Assembly (NCBI RefSeq): GCF_020151015.1
Contig: NZ_CP083746.1
Span: 4,432,501 to 4,496,500 of the forward strand
Reading direction: 5' to 3'
Length of the DNA: 64,000 nt
Origin: Pseudomonas sp. p1(2021b)
Lineage (GTDB): Bacteria > Pseudomonadota > Gammaproteobacteria > Pseudomonadales > Pseudomonadaceae
Numbering within the stretch: position 1 is the first letter of the stretch; every line of letters begins with the position of its first letter. Shown piece by piece: positions 1 to 9,555 of the stretch. Position numbers and translations under genes: made by a program. The notes under the pieces were generated by a model, which saw nothing but the letters and a program-made list of their open reading frames with translations, did not search any database and was not told the DNA's origin.

Positions 1-96
1 ACTATGTGATTTCTCGCATGGCCACTTGTGATGCTGATAATCTTGGCGACTATCAGACCGTACTCACAAGCACCCACACGAATTGCTTGATTCGAT

Positions 97-107
97 TGTT
101 AAAGAGC
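97..107 (-). promoter_or_regulatory. boxA antitermination element of rrn leader
   Basis: Read on the minus strand this is GCTCTTTAACA, the boxA core that nucleates the ribosomal antitermination complex. The leader from here to base 1 matches, from memory, the sequence just before 16S rRNA in pseudomonads, so the 16S gene should begin shortly beyond the left edge of the window. Confidence 0.85.
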
Positions 108-143
108 GATTTGGTTAAGCGCTTTGCTCAACCGAGGCCGCGC

Positions 144-171
144 ATTCTACGCTTTCCTCAGAGTCTGTCAA
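144..171 (-). promoter_or_regulatory. rrn promoter, proximal
   Basis: Minus strand: -35 TTGACA at 166-171, 16-bp spacer, -10 TAGAAT at 144-149, followed by a G/C-rich discriminator (GCGCGG) typical of stringently controlled rRNA promoters. It lies nearest to boxA of three tandem promoters. Confidence 0.85.
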
Positions 172-242
172 GCGTTTATTTTGAAGTTTTTCGTTCAACT
201 TCAACCGCTTAACGCGCTGCGATCTCTCGTAGCGGGAGGCGA

Positions 243-270
243 ATCATACAGCGTTAAAACCTGCTGTCAA
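243..270 (-). promoter_or_regulatory. rrn promoter, middle
   Basis: Minus strand: -35 TTGACA at 265-270, 16-bp spacer, -10 TATGAT at 243-248. It has the same spacing as the two flanking promoters and fires leftward into the rRNA operon. Confidence 0.75.
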
Positions 271-386
271 CTGCCTTTTTCACCGCTGCCGATCTGTGAG
301 ACCGAAGCCTTCCGATACTACCTGAAGCGTTCAACCCATTGAATCTCAAGGAGTTTTGCGTTTCGACTGCGTCGGAAGTGGGGCGC

Positions 387-414
387 ATTATAGGCCTCTG
401 AAACGGCACGTCAA
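387..414 (-). promoter_or_regulatory. rrn promoter, distal
   Basis: Minus strand: -35 TTGACG at 409-414, 16-bp spacer, perfect -10 TATAAT at 387-392, then GCGCCCC as discriminator. An A/T-rich stretch just upstream (about 418-450) could serve as an UP element. Between the three promoters the 1-450 region contains no plausible protein gene. Confidence 0.85.
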
Positions 415-440
415 CCGTTATTTTCAAAAAACTTTAATAT

Positions 441-480
441 CGCCGAAAAACAAAACGGGGAGGCCTCACGGCCTCCCCGT
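441..480 (-). terminator. intrinsic terminator of mmsA
   Basis: An 11-bp perfect stem (455-465 with 470-480) closes a TCAC loop. On the minus strand it is followed by a T-rich run (TTTTGTTTTT). It stops the mmsA transcript before the rrn promoters, which read in the same direction. Confidence 0.9.
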
Positions 481-495
481 CTCAATCAGCGCTAG

Positions 496-1989
496 TTAAA
501 GACTAGGAAATGCAAACTGCGAAGCCTCATGGCTCGCCCGCTGCGGCCAGCGCTGGGTAATGGCCTTGCGGCGGGTATAGAACCGTACCCCGTCCGGGCC
601 ATAGGCGTGCAGGTCGCCAAACAACGAACGCTTCCAGCCACCGAAGCTGTGATAGGCCACCGGCACCGGCAGCGGGACGTTGACCCCAACCATGCCCACC
701 TCGATCTCATCGCAGAACAGGCGCGCTGCCTCACCGTCACGGGTGAAGATGCAGGTGCCGTTGCCGTACTCATGCTCGTTGATCAGGCGCATGGCATCTT
801 CCAGGCTGTTCACACGCACCACGCACAGCACCGGGCCGAAGATCTCTTCCTTATAGATGCGCATTTCCGGCGTGACGTGGTCGAACAGGGTGCCGCCAAC
901 GAAGTAGCCATCCTCATGACCGCTCACGCGCAGGCCACGACCGTCGACTACCAACTTGGCACCGGCAGCCACACCGTCATCGATATAGCCCACCACCTTG
1001 TCACGCGCAGCCGCAGTCACCAGCGGGCCCATGTCCAGGCCGCAGGAGGTGCCAGCACCGATCTTCAGCGCCTTGATCTGCGGCTCCAGCTTGGCGATCA
1101 GTGCATCGGCCACCTGGTCGCCCACGCACACCGCGACCGAAATAGCCATGCAGCGCTCGCCGCAAGAACCGTAGGCCGCTCCCATCAGCGCGCTGACGGC
1201 ATTGTCCAGGTCGGCATCGGGCATCAGCACGGCATGGTTCTTCGCGCCGCCCAGCGCCTGCACACGCTTGCCGCGCTTGGTGCCTTCGGCATAGATGTAT
1301 TCGGCGATCGGGGTCGACCCCACGAAGCTCAGGGCCTTGACCTCTGGCGCCTCGATCAGCGCATCGACCGCCTCCTTGTCGCCATGCACGACATTGAGGA
1401 TGCCTTTGGGCAGGCCGGCTTCATGCAGCAGCTGGGCGATGAACAGGGTCGAGCTCGGGTCACGCTCGGATGGCTTGAGGATGAAGGCGTTACCACAGGC
1501 AATGGCCAGCGGGTACATCCACAGCGGCACCATGGCCGGGAAGTTGAACGGGGTGATGCCGGCGACGATGCCCAGCGGCTGGAAATCGGACCAGGCATCG
1601 ATGTTCGGGCCAACGTTGCGGCTGTACTCACCCTTGAGCAGCTCAGGGGCGGCGCAGGCGAACTCGACGTTCTCGATGCCGCGCTTGAGTTCACCGGCAG
1701 CGTCTTCCAGGGTCTTGCCGTGCTCTTCGCTGATCAGTTGCGAGATACGTGCTTCATTCTGCTCCAGCAGTTGCTTGAAGCGGAACATCACCTGGGCGCG
1801 CTTGGCCGGCGGCATGTTGCGCCAGGCCGGGAATGCAGCCTTGGCCGAATCGATAGCTTCCTGGACGGTGGCACGGCTGGCCAGTTCGACCTTGCGGGTG
1901 CTCTCGCCTGTGGAGGGGTTGAAGACATCGGCGGTGCGCTCGCCCTTGGAAACCAGCTCGCCGTTGATCAGGTGCTGAACGATGCTCAT
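496..1989 (-). CDS. mmsA: methylmalonate-semialdehyde dehydrogenase (CoA-acylating)
   Basis: This 497-residue aldehyde dehydrogenase of the MmsA class oxidises methylmalonate semialdehyde to propionyl-CoA and malonate semialdehyde to acetyl-CoA with loss of CO2, using NAD+ and CoA. The ALDH signatures are present: Asn149 in the ITPFNFP segment and the catalytic Cys280 in SCGERCMA. Length and the CMA context fit MmsA rather than ordinary ALDHs. The start ATG has GGAG seven bases upstream. It lies 69 bp behind the oapT-type transaminase on the same strand and would take the semialdehyde that enzyme produces, so the two are likely one operon ending at the terminator at 441-480. The C-terminus runs about 20 residues past the usual end (alanine/serine-rich), which looks like an ordinary variation. 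Confidence 0.95.
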   Translation of the reverse strand: MSIVQHLINGELVSKGERTADVFNPSTGESTRKVELASRATVQEAIDSAKAAFPAWRNMPPAKRAQVMFRFKQLLEQNEARISQLISEEHGKTLEDAAGELKRGIENVEFACAAPELLKGEYSRNVGPNIDAWSDFQPLGIVAGITPFNFPAMVPLWMYPLAIACGNAFILKPSERDPSSTLFIAQLLHEAGLPKGILNVVHGDKEAVDALIEAPEVKALSFVGSTPIAEYIYAEGTKRGKRVQALGGAKNHAVLMPDADLDNAVSALMGAAYGSCGERCMAISVAVCVGDQVADALIAKLEPQIKALKIGAGTSCGLDMGPLVTAAARDKVVGYIDDGVAAGAKLVVDGRGLRVSGHEDGYFVGGTLFDHVTPEMRIYKEEIFGPVLCVVRVNSLEDAMRLINEHEYGNGTCIFTRDGEAARLFCDEIEVGMVGVNVPLPVPVAYHSFGGWKRSLFGDLHAYGPDGVRFYTRRKAITQRWPQRASHEASQFAFPSL

Positions 1990-2058
1990 GCAATACTCCA
2001 GATAAAGAAGGTAGAGGCAGGCGCGCAGGAACGCGCCTGTCGTCAGAGTCGGAAAAGA

Positions 2059-3405
2059 TCAGTCGATCTGGTTCAGGGCTTCACCCACTGCATCGAACAG
2101 GCGGTCCAGTTCCTGCGGCTGGGTGTTGAAGGTTGGGCCGAACTGCAAGGTGTCGCCACCGAAGCGGACATAGAAGCCTGCCTTCCACAGCTTCATCGCC
2201 GCCTCGTAGGGACGCACGATGGCATCGCCGTCACGCGCAGCGATCTGGATGGCACCGGCCAGGCCATAGTTGCGGATGTCGATGACGTTCTTGGTGCCCT
2301 TGATGCCGTGCAGCACCTGCTCGAAGTGCGGCGCCAGCTCGGCGGCCGACTGCACCAGGTTTTCTTTCTGCAGAAGGTCCAGCGCGGCGATGCCGGCTGC
2401 GCAGGCCACCGGGTGGGCCGAATAGGTATAGCCATGGGGGAATTCCACGGCGTATTCGGGCGTCGGCTGGTTCATGAAGGTCTGGTAGATCTCGCTGGTA
2501 GCGATCACCGCGCCCATGGGGATGGCGCCGTTGGTGACCTGCTTGGCGATGCACATCAGGTCCGGGGTCACGCCGAAGGCTTCGGAGCCGGTCATGGCGC
2601 CCATGCGGCCGAAACCGGTGATCACTTCGTCGAAGATCAGCAGGATGTTGTGCTGGGTGCAGATCTCGCGCAGGCGCTTGAGGTAGCCCTTGGGCGGCGG
2701 CAGCACGCCCGCGGAGCCGGCCAGTGGCTCGACGATGACGGCCGCGATGTTAGAAGCGTCATGCAGCTCGATCAACTTGAGCATCTCATCGGCCAGGGCG
2801 ATACCGCCCTCTTCCGGCATCCCTTTGGTGAAAGCGTTGCCCGGCAGCAGGGTGTGAGGCAGGTGGTCGACGTCCAGCAACTGGCCGAACAGCTTGCGGT
2901 TGCCGTTGACACCGCCGAGGCTGGTGCCGGCGATGTTCACCCCGTGGTAGCCACGGGCGCGGCCGATGATCTTGGTCTTGGTCGCCTGGCCTTTCAGGCG
3001 CCAGTAGGCACGCACCATCTTCAGCGCGGTGTCGCAGCACTCGGAGCCAGAGTTGGTGAAGAACACATGGTTCAGGTCACCCGGGGTCAGCTCGGTGATC
3101 TTCTCGGCCAGTTGGAAGGCCAGCGGGTGGCCGAACTGGAACGCCGGGGAATAGTCCAGCACGCCCACCTGGCGCGCCACCGCTTCGGAAATCTCCTTGC
3201 GAGTATGCCCGGCGCCGCAGGTCCACAGGCCCGACAAGGCGTCGAACACCTTGCGGCCCTTGTCGTCGTACAGGTAGCTGCCTTCGGCCGCCACGATCAG
3301 GCGCGGGTCGCGTTGGAAATTGCGGTTGGCGGTGTAGGGCATCCAGTGGGCGTCCAGCTTGAGCTGGCTAGCGATGCCGGCGGCGGCGGTTTCGGGCATG
3401 TTCAT
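2059..3405 (-). CDS. omega-amino acid (beta-alanine) - pyruvate transaminase
   Basis: A 448-residue class III PLP aminotransferase that should move the amino group of beta-alanine (or other omega-amino acids) to pyruvate, giving malonate semialdehyde and alanine. The PLP lysine is K288 (IAKQVTNGA) and the cofactor-binding Asp259 sits in IFDEVITGFGR. These positions agree with the characterised P. putida omega-amino acid:pyruvate aminotransferase. The start ATG follows GAGGAAC. Its product is the substrate of the downstream mmsA. A divergent LysR gene faces it across a 266-bp gap, which suggests beta-alanine-responsive control. A taurine or GABA transaminase is the alternative, but the mmsA linkage favours beta-alanine or beta-aminoisobutyrate. 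Confidence 0.93.
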   Translation of the reverse strand: MNMPETAAAGIASQLKLDAHWMPYTANRNFQRDPRLIVAAEGSYLYDDKGRKVFDALSGLWTCGAGHTRKEISEAVARQVGVLDYSPAFQFGHPLAFQLAEKITELTPGDLNHVFFTNSGSECCDTALKMVRAYWRLKGQATKTKIIGRARGYHGVNIAGTSLGGVNGNRKLFGQLLDVDHLPHTLLPGNAFTKGMPEEGGIALADEMLKLIELHDASNIAAVIVEPLAGSAGVLPPPKGYLKRLREICTQHNILLIFDEVITGFGRMGAMTGSEAFGVTPDLMCIAKQVTNGAIPMGAVIATSEIYQTFMNQPTPEYAVEFPHGYTYSAHPVACAAGIAALDLLQKENLVQSAAELAPHFEQVLHGIKGTKNVIDIRNYGLAGAIQIAARDGDAIVRPYEAAMKLWKAGFYVRFGGDTLQFGPTFNTQPQELDRLFDAVGEALNQID

Positions 3406-3515
3406 CGGCGGTTCCTCGGAAGACGATTAGGCAACGATGGATGTTGTTGCAGCTAAGGTGGCATGGGGATAACGTAAGAAAAACTCTGCTCTTCTAATCT
3501 TTGGATATGAGCCGG

Positions 3516-3526
3516 CTAAACTTTAG
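3516..3526. promoter_or_regulatory. possible LysR operator in divergent region
   Basis: The palindrome CTAAA-C-TTTAG lies about midway between the divergent transaminase and LysR genes, in a locally AT-richer stretch (about 3470-3530). LysR regulators normally bind such sites in a shared promoter region. This is a suggestion from position and symmetry only. Confidence 0.35.
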
Positions 3527-3671
3527 ACCACCCTGTGGGAAACACCTTGCCAATCAATGAGCTGCTCGCAGGATGCGCGCTCGCAACCCCGCTATTGCAT
3601 GGGCTCGACTGTTTTATCCACAGGGTTTGGCTTTAAGGTTGCGCTCTTGTCCACTCCAACGAAGGCCCATC

Positions 3672-4586
3672 GTGAAACGCCCAAAGCCCCTCGCCCAGGT
3701 CAGCGACTTCGACATCCGCCTACTGAAGATCTACCGCAGCGTGGTGGAATGCGGAGGCTTCTCGGCCGCCGAAAACGTGCTCGGTATCGGCCGCTCGGCC
3801 ATCAGCCAGCAGATGAACGACTTGGAACAGCGCCTGGGCCTGCGCCTGTGCCAACGTGGCCGGGCCGGTTTTTCGTTGACCGAGGAGGGGCGTGAGGTCT
3901 ACCACTCGGCCCTGCAACTGCTCAGCGCCCTGGAAACCTTCCGCACCGAGGTCAACGGGCTGCACCAGCACCTGCGCGGCGAGCTGAACATCGGCCTGAC
4001 CGACAACCTGGTCACCCTGCCGCACATGCGCATCACCCACGCCCTGGCCGAACTCAAGGACCGCGGCCCCGATGTGCGCATCCAGATCCGCATGATCGCC
4101 CCCAGCCAGGTCGAGCAAGGCGTGCTGGACGGCAGCCTGCACGTGGGTGTGGTCCCCCAGACGAGCCCGCTCTCTGGCCTGGAATACCAGCCGCTGTACA
4201 GCGAACGCTCGCTGCTCTATTGCGCCGTCGGCCACCCGTTGTTCTATGCCGACGACCAGCAGGTCGACGACCAGCGCCTCAACAGCCAGGACGCGATCGC
4301 CCCGACCTTCCGGCTGCCCGCCGACATCCAGGCGCACTACCAGGCCCTGCATTGCACAGCGAGCGCCTCGGACCGCGAGGGCATGGCGTTCCTCATCCTC
4401 ACCGGGCGCTACATCGGCTACCTGCCCGACCACTATGCGTCCGTCTGGGTCCAACAGGGCCGCCTGCGCGCCTTGAAGCCGGCCGAGCGCTTCTACGACC
4501 TGAGCCTGAGCTGGGTGACGCGCAAGGGGCGCCGACCGAACCTGGTACTGGAAAGCTTCCTCGAAAGCCTGGCTGCGACACGCTGA
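3672..4586 (+). CDS. LysR-family transcriptional regulator
   Basis: Protein of 304 residues with an N-terminal winged helix-turn-helix (about residues 10-68; ECGGFSAAENVLGIGRSAIS is the recognition region) and a LysR substrate-binding domain. The GTG at 3672 is taken as start because GAAGG lies just upstream and the family begins a few residues before the DFDIRLL-like helix; a longer reading from 3573 would add 33 residues with no family resemblance. Divergent from the beta-alanine transaminase/mmsA operon, so it probably activates it. The inducer is not visible from sequence. Confidence 0.88.
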   Translation: MKRPKPLAQVSDFDIRLLKIYRSVVECGGFSAAENVLGIGRSAISQQMNDLEQRLGLRLCQRGRAGFSLTEEGREVYHSALQLLSALETFRTEVNGLHQHLRGELNIGLTDNLVTLPHMRITHALAELKDRGPDVRIQIRMIAPSQVEQGVLDGSLHVGVVPQTSPLSGLEYQPLYSERSLLYCAVGHPLFYADDQQVDDQRLNSQDAIAPTFRLPADIQAHYQALHCTASASDREGMAFLILTGRYIGYLPDHYASVWVQQGRLRALKPAERFYDLSLSWVTRKGRRPNLVLESFLESLAATR

Positions 4587-4676
4587 TGCCTATGCGTGCC
4601 GCCAATGCTTGTCACTTCGGCACAGGAAGGTAATCTTGTCCGACATCCGTTGCCACTGAACCGTACGGAACCGTCC

Positions 4677-5339
4677 ATGACCCTCGAAGTCCCTGCGCAC
4701 CTACCTTCCACCTCGGGCAAACCTGCCGGCCGTATTCGCCAGAAAAACGAGCAGGCCATCATCCAGGCCGCCGAAGACGAGTTCGCCCGCCATGGCTTCA
4801 AGGGCACCAGCATGAACACCATCGCCCTGAAGGCCGGCTTGCCCAAGGCCAACCTGCATTACTACTTCACCAACAAGCTTGGCCTGTACATCGCCGTGCT
4901 GAGCAACATCATCGAGCTGTGGGACAGTACCTTCAACGCCCTGAGCGTCGAGGACGACCCGGCCCAGGCGCTGAGCCACTACATCCGCACCAAGATGGAG
5001 TTCTCCCGGCGCAACCCACAGGCCTCGAGGATCTTCGCCATGGAGGTGATCAGCGGCGGTCAGTGCCTGAGCGAATACTTCAGTGCCGACTACCGCGACT
5101 GGTTCCGTGGCCGGGCGGCGGTATTCCAAGCCTGGATCGATGCTGGCAAGATGGACCCGGTCGACCCGGTGCACCTGATCTTCCTGCTCTGGGGCAGTAC
5201 CCAGCACTACGCCGACTTCGCCACCCAGATCTGTCAGGTTACCGGCCGTAGCCGCCTGACCAAGCAAGATATGGAAGACGCCAGCAACAACCTTATCCAC
5301 ATCATTCTCAAAGGCTGTGGTATCACCCCGACAGCCTGA
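4677..5339 (+). CDS. TetR-family regulator, RutR-like
   Basis: A 220-residue regulator with a TetR helix-turn-helix at about residues 18-65 (FARHGFKGTSMNTIALKAGL then KANLHYYF) and a C-terminal ligand domain with the FAMEVISGG and HLIFLLWGSTQHYADF segments seen in RutR/YcdC proteins, which sense uracil or thymine. The ATG at 4677 is chosen because the family starts shortly before this point. An upstream ATG at 4596 is possible, and the RBS is weak at both. Reductive pyrimidine breakdown yields beta-alanine and beta-aminoisobutyrate, the substrates of the neighbouring transaminase/mmsA pair, so a pyrimidine-sensing role would make sense here; that link is inference. Confidence 0.8.
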   Translation: MTLEVPAHLPSTSGKPAGRIRQKNEQAIIQAAEDEFARHGFKGTSMNTIALKAGLPKANLHYYFTNKLGLYIAVLSNIIELWDSTFNALSVEDDPAQALSHYIRTKMEFSRRNPQASRIFAMEVISGGQCLSEYFSADYRDWFRGRAAVFQAWIDAGKMDPVDPVHLIFLLWGSTQHYADFATQICQVTGRSRLTKQDMEDASNNLIHIILKGCGITPTA

Positions 5340-5348
5340 CCCGGACCT

Positions 5349-5939
5349 ATGCCTTCTACCCTGCTCGACCTCTGCGAATTCCGCGAGGAAATCCGCAAGA
5401 GCCGTTTCATCACCCTAGCCGGCCCGATCAGTAGCCCAGCCGAGGCCATGAGCTTCATCGAACGCCACAGCGACCTGGCCGCCACCCACAACTGCTGGGC
5501 CTGGAAATTGGGTGCCCAATACCGCAGCAGCGACGACGGAGAACCTGGCGGTACCGCTGGCCGGCCGATCCTGGCGGCCATCGAGGCTCAGGATTGCGAC
5601 CAGGTGGTGGTCCTGGTGATCCGCTGGTATGGCGGCATCCAGCTGGGCACCGGCGGCCTGGCTCGCGCCTACGGCGGCGGTGCCAACAAGTGCCTGCAAC
5701 AGGCGCCCAAACGGGTGCTGGTGCAACGCAGCGAATACCGCTGCAGTTGCAGCTTCAGCGAGCTGGCACTGCTCAAGCTGCGCTTGGCGGACGTGGACGG
5801 CCTGGTACTGGACGAACAGTTCACCGCCAATGGCGTGGATTTGCAGGTGGCCCTCGGCGACGCCCATCTCGAAGCGCTGCAGCAACAGTTGGCAGACCTC
5901 AGCCGTGGCCGGATCCGCCTGGAGCCCTGCGAAGGTTGA
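5349..5939 (+). CDS. YigZ/IMPACT family protein
   Basis: A 196-residue UPF0029 protein related to E. coli YigZ and eukaryotic IMPACT. The conserved DDGEPGGTAGRPIL segment and the RWYGGIQLGTGGLARAYGG segment, the two hallmarks of the N-terminal domain, are intact, and a YigZ C-terminal domain follows. The molecular function is not established (possibly related to translation or a protease). It begins 9 bp after the TetR gene and may be cotranscribed. The RBS is poor. Confidence 0.88.
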   Translation: MPSTLLDLCEFREEIRKSRFITLAGPISSPAEAMSFIERHSDLAATHNCWAWKLGAQYRSSDDGEPGGTAGRPILAAIEAQDCDQVVVLVIRWYGGIQLGTGGLARAYGGGANKCLQQAPKRVLVQRSEYRCSCSFSELALLKLRLADVDGLVLDEQFTANGVDLQVALGDAHLEALQQQLADLSRGRIRLEPCEG

Positions 5940-5975
5940 AGCCCCCAGATTGCTCACAACAACTGTGGGTCCACC

Positions 5976-6185
5976 TGTGGATAAGCTTGGGGCATTCACC
6001 TCCAGGCCTTGAGCTGCAAGGCCTGAACGACATTGATCATATTTTGATCACATTTTCATGACAACGTCGCAAGCACCTGAATAACAGTAAGTTATCCCCA
6101 ACTCCTGGTGCCCTGACTCGCACTTCGGCATGGATGTCCACAATAGACGCTTGCTCACAGTTAATGTGGAGTGCGCTGTGGATAA
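5976..6185. other. noncoding region with DnaA-box matches
   Basis: The 383-bp gap 5940-6322 contains two exact DnaA boxes (TGTGGATAA at 5976-5984 and at 6177-6185), one near match (TTATCCCCA, 6092-6100) and a weaker one (6134-6142). Between them lies an AT-rich patch with repeated TTGATCA-like words (6034-6052). A 9-bp perfect hairpin at 6003-6025 lacks a U-run. No protein gene is visible in the gap. Confidence 0.5.
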
Positions 6186-6322
6186 CCCGTGAACCCTTGA
6201 GCGCAACGCCCGTATTCAAAGGGCTTGGGGAATATGGTCATTTTTTGATCAGGCCTCGGCCAGGCAACCGGCCCGCTCTTGGCGTATGCTGCCCCTGATA
6301 TCGGATGTCCAAGGAGCCTGTC

Positions 6323-7009
6323 ATGCCCAACGCTAAAACCGCCCTGATCATCGGTGCCTCCCGCGGGTTGGGCCTGGGCCTCGTGCAACGCCTGCACGAA
6401 GACGGCTGGGCCATCGTCGCCACCGTGCGCGACGCCCAGAAGGCCGATGCGCTGCATGCGATCCCCGGCGTACGTGTGGAAACCCTGGAAATGAACGATG
6501 CGGGGCAGCTCGATGCCCTGCAACAGCGCCTGCAAGGCGAAGTATTCGACCTGCTGTTCCTCAACGCCGGCATCATGGGCCGCGAGCCGCACGACCCGGA
6601 GACCGCCACCGAACAGGACATCGGTGCACTGTTCATGACCAATGCGGTATCGCCGATTCGCGTGGCGCGTCGGCTGGTCGGGCAAGTACGCGAAGGTTCC
6701 GGCGTGCTGGCATTCATGAGTTCGGCGCTGGGCAGCGTCGGCAACCCTACCAGCAACCACATCTGCTTCTACAAGGCCAGCAAGGCGGCCCTGAACTCGA
6801 TGATCAACAGTTTCGTGGCCGAACTGGAACACCCCGGGCTTTCGGTCATCGCCATGCACCCCGGCTGGGTGCGCACCGACATGGGCAGCGACCAAGCCGA
6901 TATCGATGTCTTCACCAGCACCCAAGGCATGCTCGAGCAAGTCAAGGCGTACAGCGGCAAGCCTGGCCTGCATTTCATCAACTACCGGGGCGACCCGCTC
7001 ACCTGGTGA
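6323..7009 (+). CDS. short-chain dehydrogenase/reductase
   Basis: A 228-residue classical SDR. The nucleotide-binding GASRGLGLGL lies at about residues 11-20, NAG in LNAGIMG, and the catalytic Tyr150-Lys154 pair is in YKASK. An AAGGAG ribosome site six bases upstream fixes the start at 6323 rather than the ATG at 6305. The substrate cannot be read from sequence. The protein resembles the CsgA/YciK-like SDRs of unknown physiological role. It stands alone between a noncoding gap and the purine deaminase genes. Confidence 0.88.
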   Translation: MPNAKTALIIGASRGLGLGLVQRLHEDGWAIVATVRDAQKADALHAIPGVRVETLEMNDAGQLDALQQRLQGEVFDLLFLNAGIMGREPHDPETATEQDIGALFMTNAVSPIRVARRLVGQVREGSGVLAFMSSALGSVGNPTSNHICFYKASKAALNSMINSFVAELEHPGLSVIAMHPGWVRTDMGSDQADIDVFTSTQGMLEQVKAYSGKPGLHFINYRGDPLTW

Positions 7010-7128
7010 ATTGAAAGCCGCCTGGCGAGGCAGTAGACTGGACACCTCGCCCCGCGGCGGACCTGGATCAGCAGACAGGGCAACACTGAGCTGGCTAACC
7101 TGAACCCACTTTCAGAGGAGCCGGCACC

Positions 7129-8484
7129 ATGCCTGCGACCCGCATCTGGTTGAAATCCCCCCTTGCCATCTTCACCGCCAACGGTGCCGACGCCCGTGGT
7201 GGCCTGGTCATCGAAGACGGCCGCATCACCCAACTGCTCGCCCTTGGCGAAAGCCCCAGCACACTTTGCGACCAGGTCTTCGATGCCCGCGAGCACGTGG
7301 TACTGCCCGGCCTGATCAACACCCACCACCATTTCTACCAGACCCTCACCCGCGCCTGGGCGCCGGTGGTCAACCAACCGCTGTTCCCCTGGCTCAAGAC
7401 GCTCTACCCGGTCTGGGCGCGGCTCACCCCGGCCAAGCTGGAACTGGCCAGCCAAGTCGCCCTGGCGGAGCTGCTGCTGTCGGGCTGCACCACCGCAGCC
7501 GACCACCACTACCTGTTCCCGACCGGCCTGGACAACGCCATCGACGTGCAGGTCGAGGCCGTGCGCAAGCTGGGCATGCGCGCCATGCTGACCCGCGGCT
7601 CCATGAGCCTGGGCGAAGCCGATGGCGGCCTGCCGCCGCAGCAGACGGTGCAGGAGGGCGAGGTCATCCTCGCCGACAGCCAGCGACTTATCCACAGCTA
7701 CCACGAACGCGGCGACGGCGCCCGCATCCAGATCGCCCTGGCGCCCTGCTCGCCCTTCTCGGTCACCCCCGAGATCATGCGCGCCAGTGCCACCCTGGCC
7801 GAGGAGTTGGACGTACGCTTGCATACCCACTTGGCTGAGACCCTCGACGAAGAGGACTTCTGCCTGCAGCGTTTCGGCCTGCGCACGGTGGACTACCTGG
7901 ACAGCGTGGGTTGGCTGGGCCCACGCACCTGGCTGGCCCATGGCATTCATTTCAACCCTGAGGAAATCACCCGCCTGGGCCAGGCCGGTACCGGTATCTG
8001 CCACTGCCCGAGCTCGAACATGCGCCTGGCGTCCGGCATCTGCCCGACCGTGGAACTGGAAACGGCAGGCGCGCCCGTAGGCCTCGGTGTCGACGGCTCG
8101 GCTTCCAACGATGCGTCGAACATGATCCTCGAGGCTCGCCAGGCCCTGTATCTGCAGCGCCTGCGCTACGGTGCCGAGCAGATCACGCCTGAACGCGCCC
8201 TGGGCTGGGCCACCCGTGGTTCGGCACGCCTGCTGGGGCGCAGCGACATCGGCGAGCTGGCCGTCGGCAAGCAGGCCGACCTGGCCCTGTTCAAGCTCGA
8301 CGAGCTGCGTTTCTCCGGCAGCCATGACCCACTTTCGGCCTTGCTGCTGTGCGGCGCCGACCGTGCCGACCGGGTCATGGTCGGTGGCCAGTGGCGTGTC
8401 ATCGACGGGCAGATCGAAGGCCTGGACGTACAAGGCCTGATCGCCGATCACCGCCAGGCCGCAGCCCAGCTGATCGCGGGTTGA
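7129..8484 (+). CDS. 8-oxoguanine deaminase
   Basis: A 451-residue amidohydrolase that should hydrolyse 8-oxoguanine to urate, removing an oxidised base from the salvage pool. The metal site is complete: HHH in GLINTHHHFY (residues 61-70), THLAET, AHGIHF and the late Asp in GLGVDGSASND. The overall pattern resembles the experimentally studied P. aeruginosa PA0142 enzyme more than guanine or S-adenosylhomocysteine deaminases, from memory. It precedes adenine deaminase by 95 bp on the same strand, forming a small purine-base deamination cluster. Atrazine/cytosine-deaminase-type activity is the alternative. Confidence 0.85.
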   Translation: MPATRIWLKSPLAIFTANGADARGGLVIEDGRITQLLALGESPSTLCDQVFDAREHVVLPGLINTHHHFYQTLTRAWAPVVNQPLFPWLKTLYPVWARLTPAKLELASQVALAELLLSGCTTAADHHYLFPTGLDNAIDVQVEAVRKLGMRAMLTRGSMSLGEADGGLPPQQTVQEGEVILADSQRLIHSYHERGDGARIQIALAPCSPFSVTPEIMRASATLAEELDVRLHTHLAETLDEEDFCLQRFGLRTVDYLDSVGWLGPRTWLAHGIHFNPEEITRLGQAGTGICHCPSSNMRLASGICPTVELETAGAPVGLGVDGSASNDASNMILEARQALYLQRLRYGAEQITPERALGWATRGSARLLGRSDIGELAVGKQADLALFKLDELRFSGSHDPLSALLLCGADRADRVMVGGQWRVIDGQIEGLDVQGLIADHRQAAAQLIAG

Positions 8485-8549
8485 CCTGAACCGGAAGGGG
8501 CTGCCCGGCAGCCCTTCTCCCCTGCATCCGACCAGCCCCTGTAGAATGA

Positions 8550-9530
<981 letters not shown>

Positions 9531-9555
9531 TCGCGCCCCGCCTTGCCAGCCCGGC

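Noticed and set aside
6..342. Two short plus-strand frames near the left edge
   Set aside because: They lie on the opposite strand of the rrn leader and promoters and have no ribosome sites.
529..3456. Open frame of 975 codons opposite mmsA and the transaminase
   Set aside because: It is the antisense shadow of two certain genes; its product is Gln/His/Gly-rich with no family pattern, a typical effect of high GC third positions.
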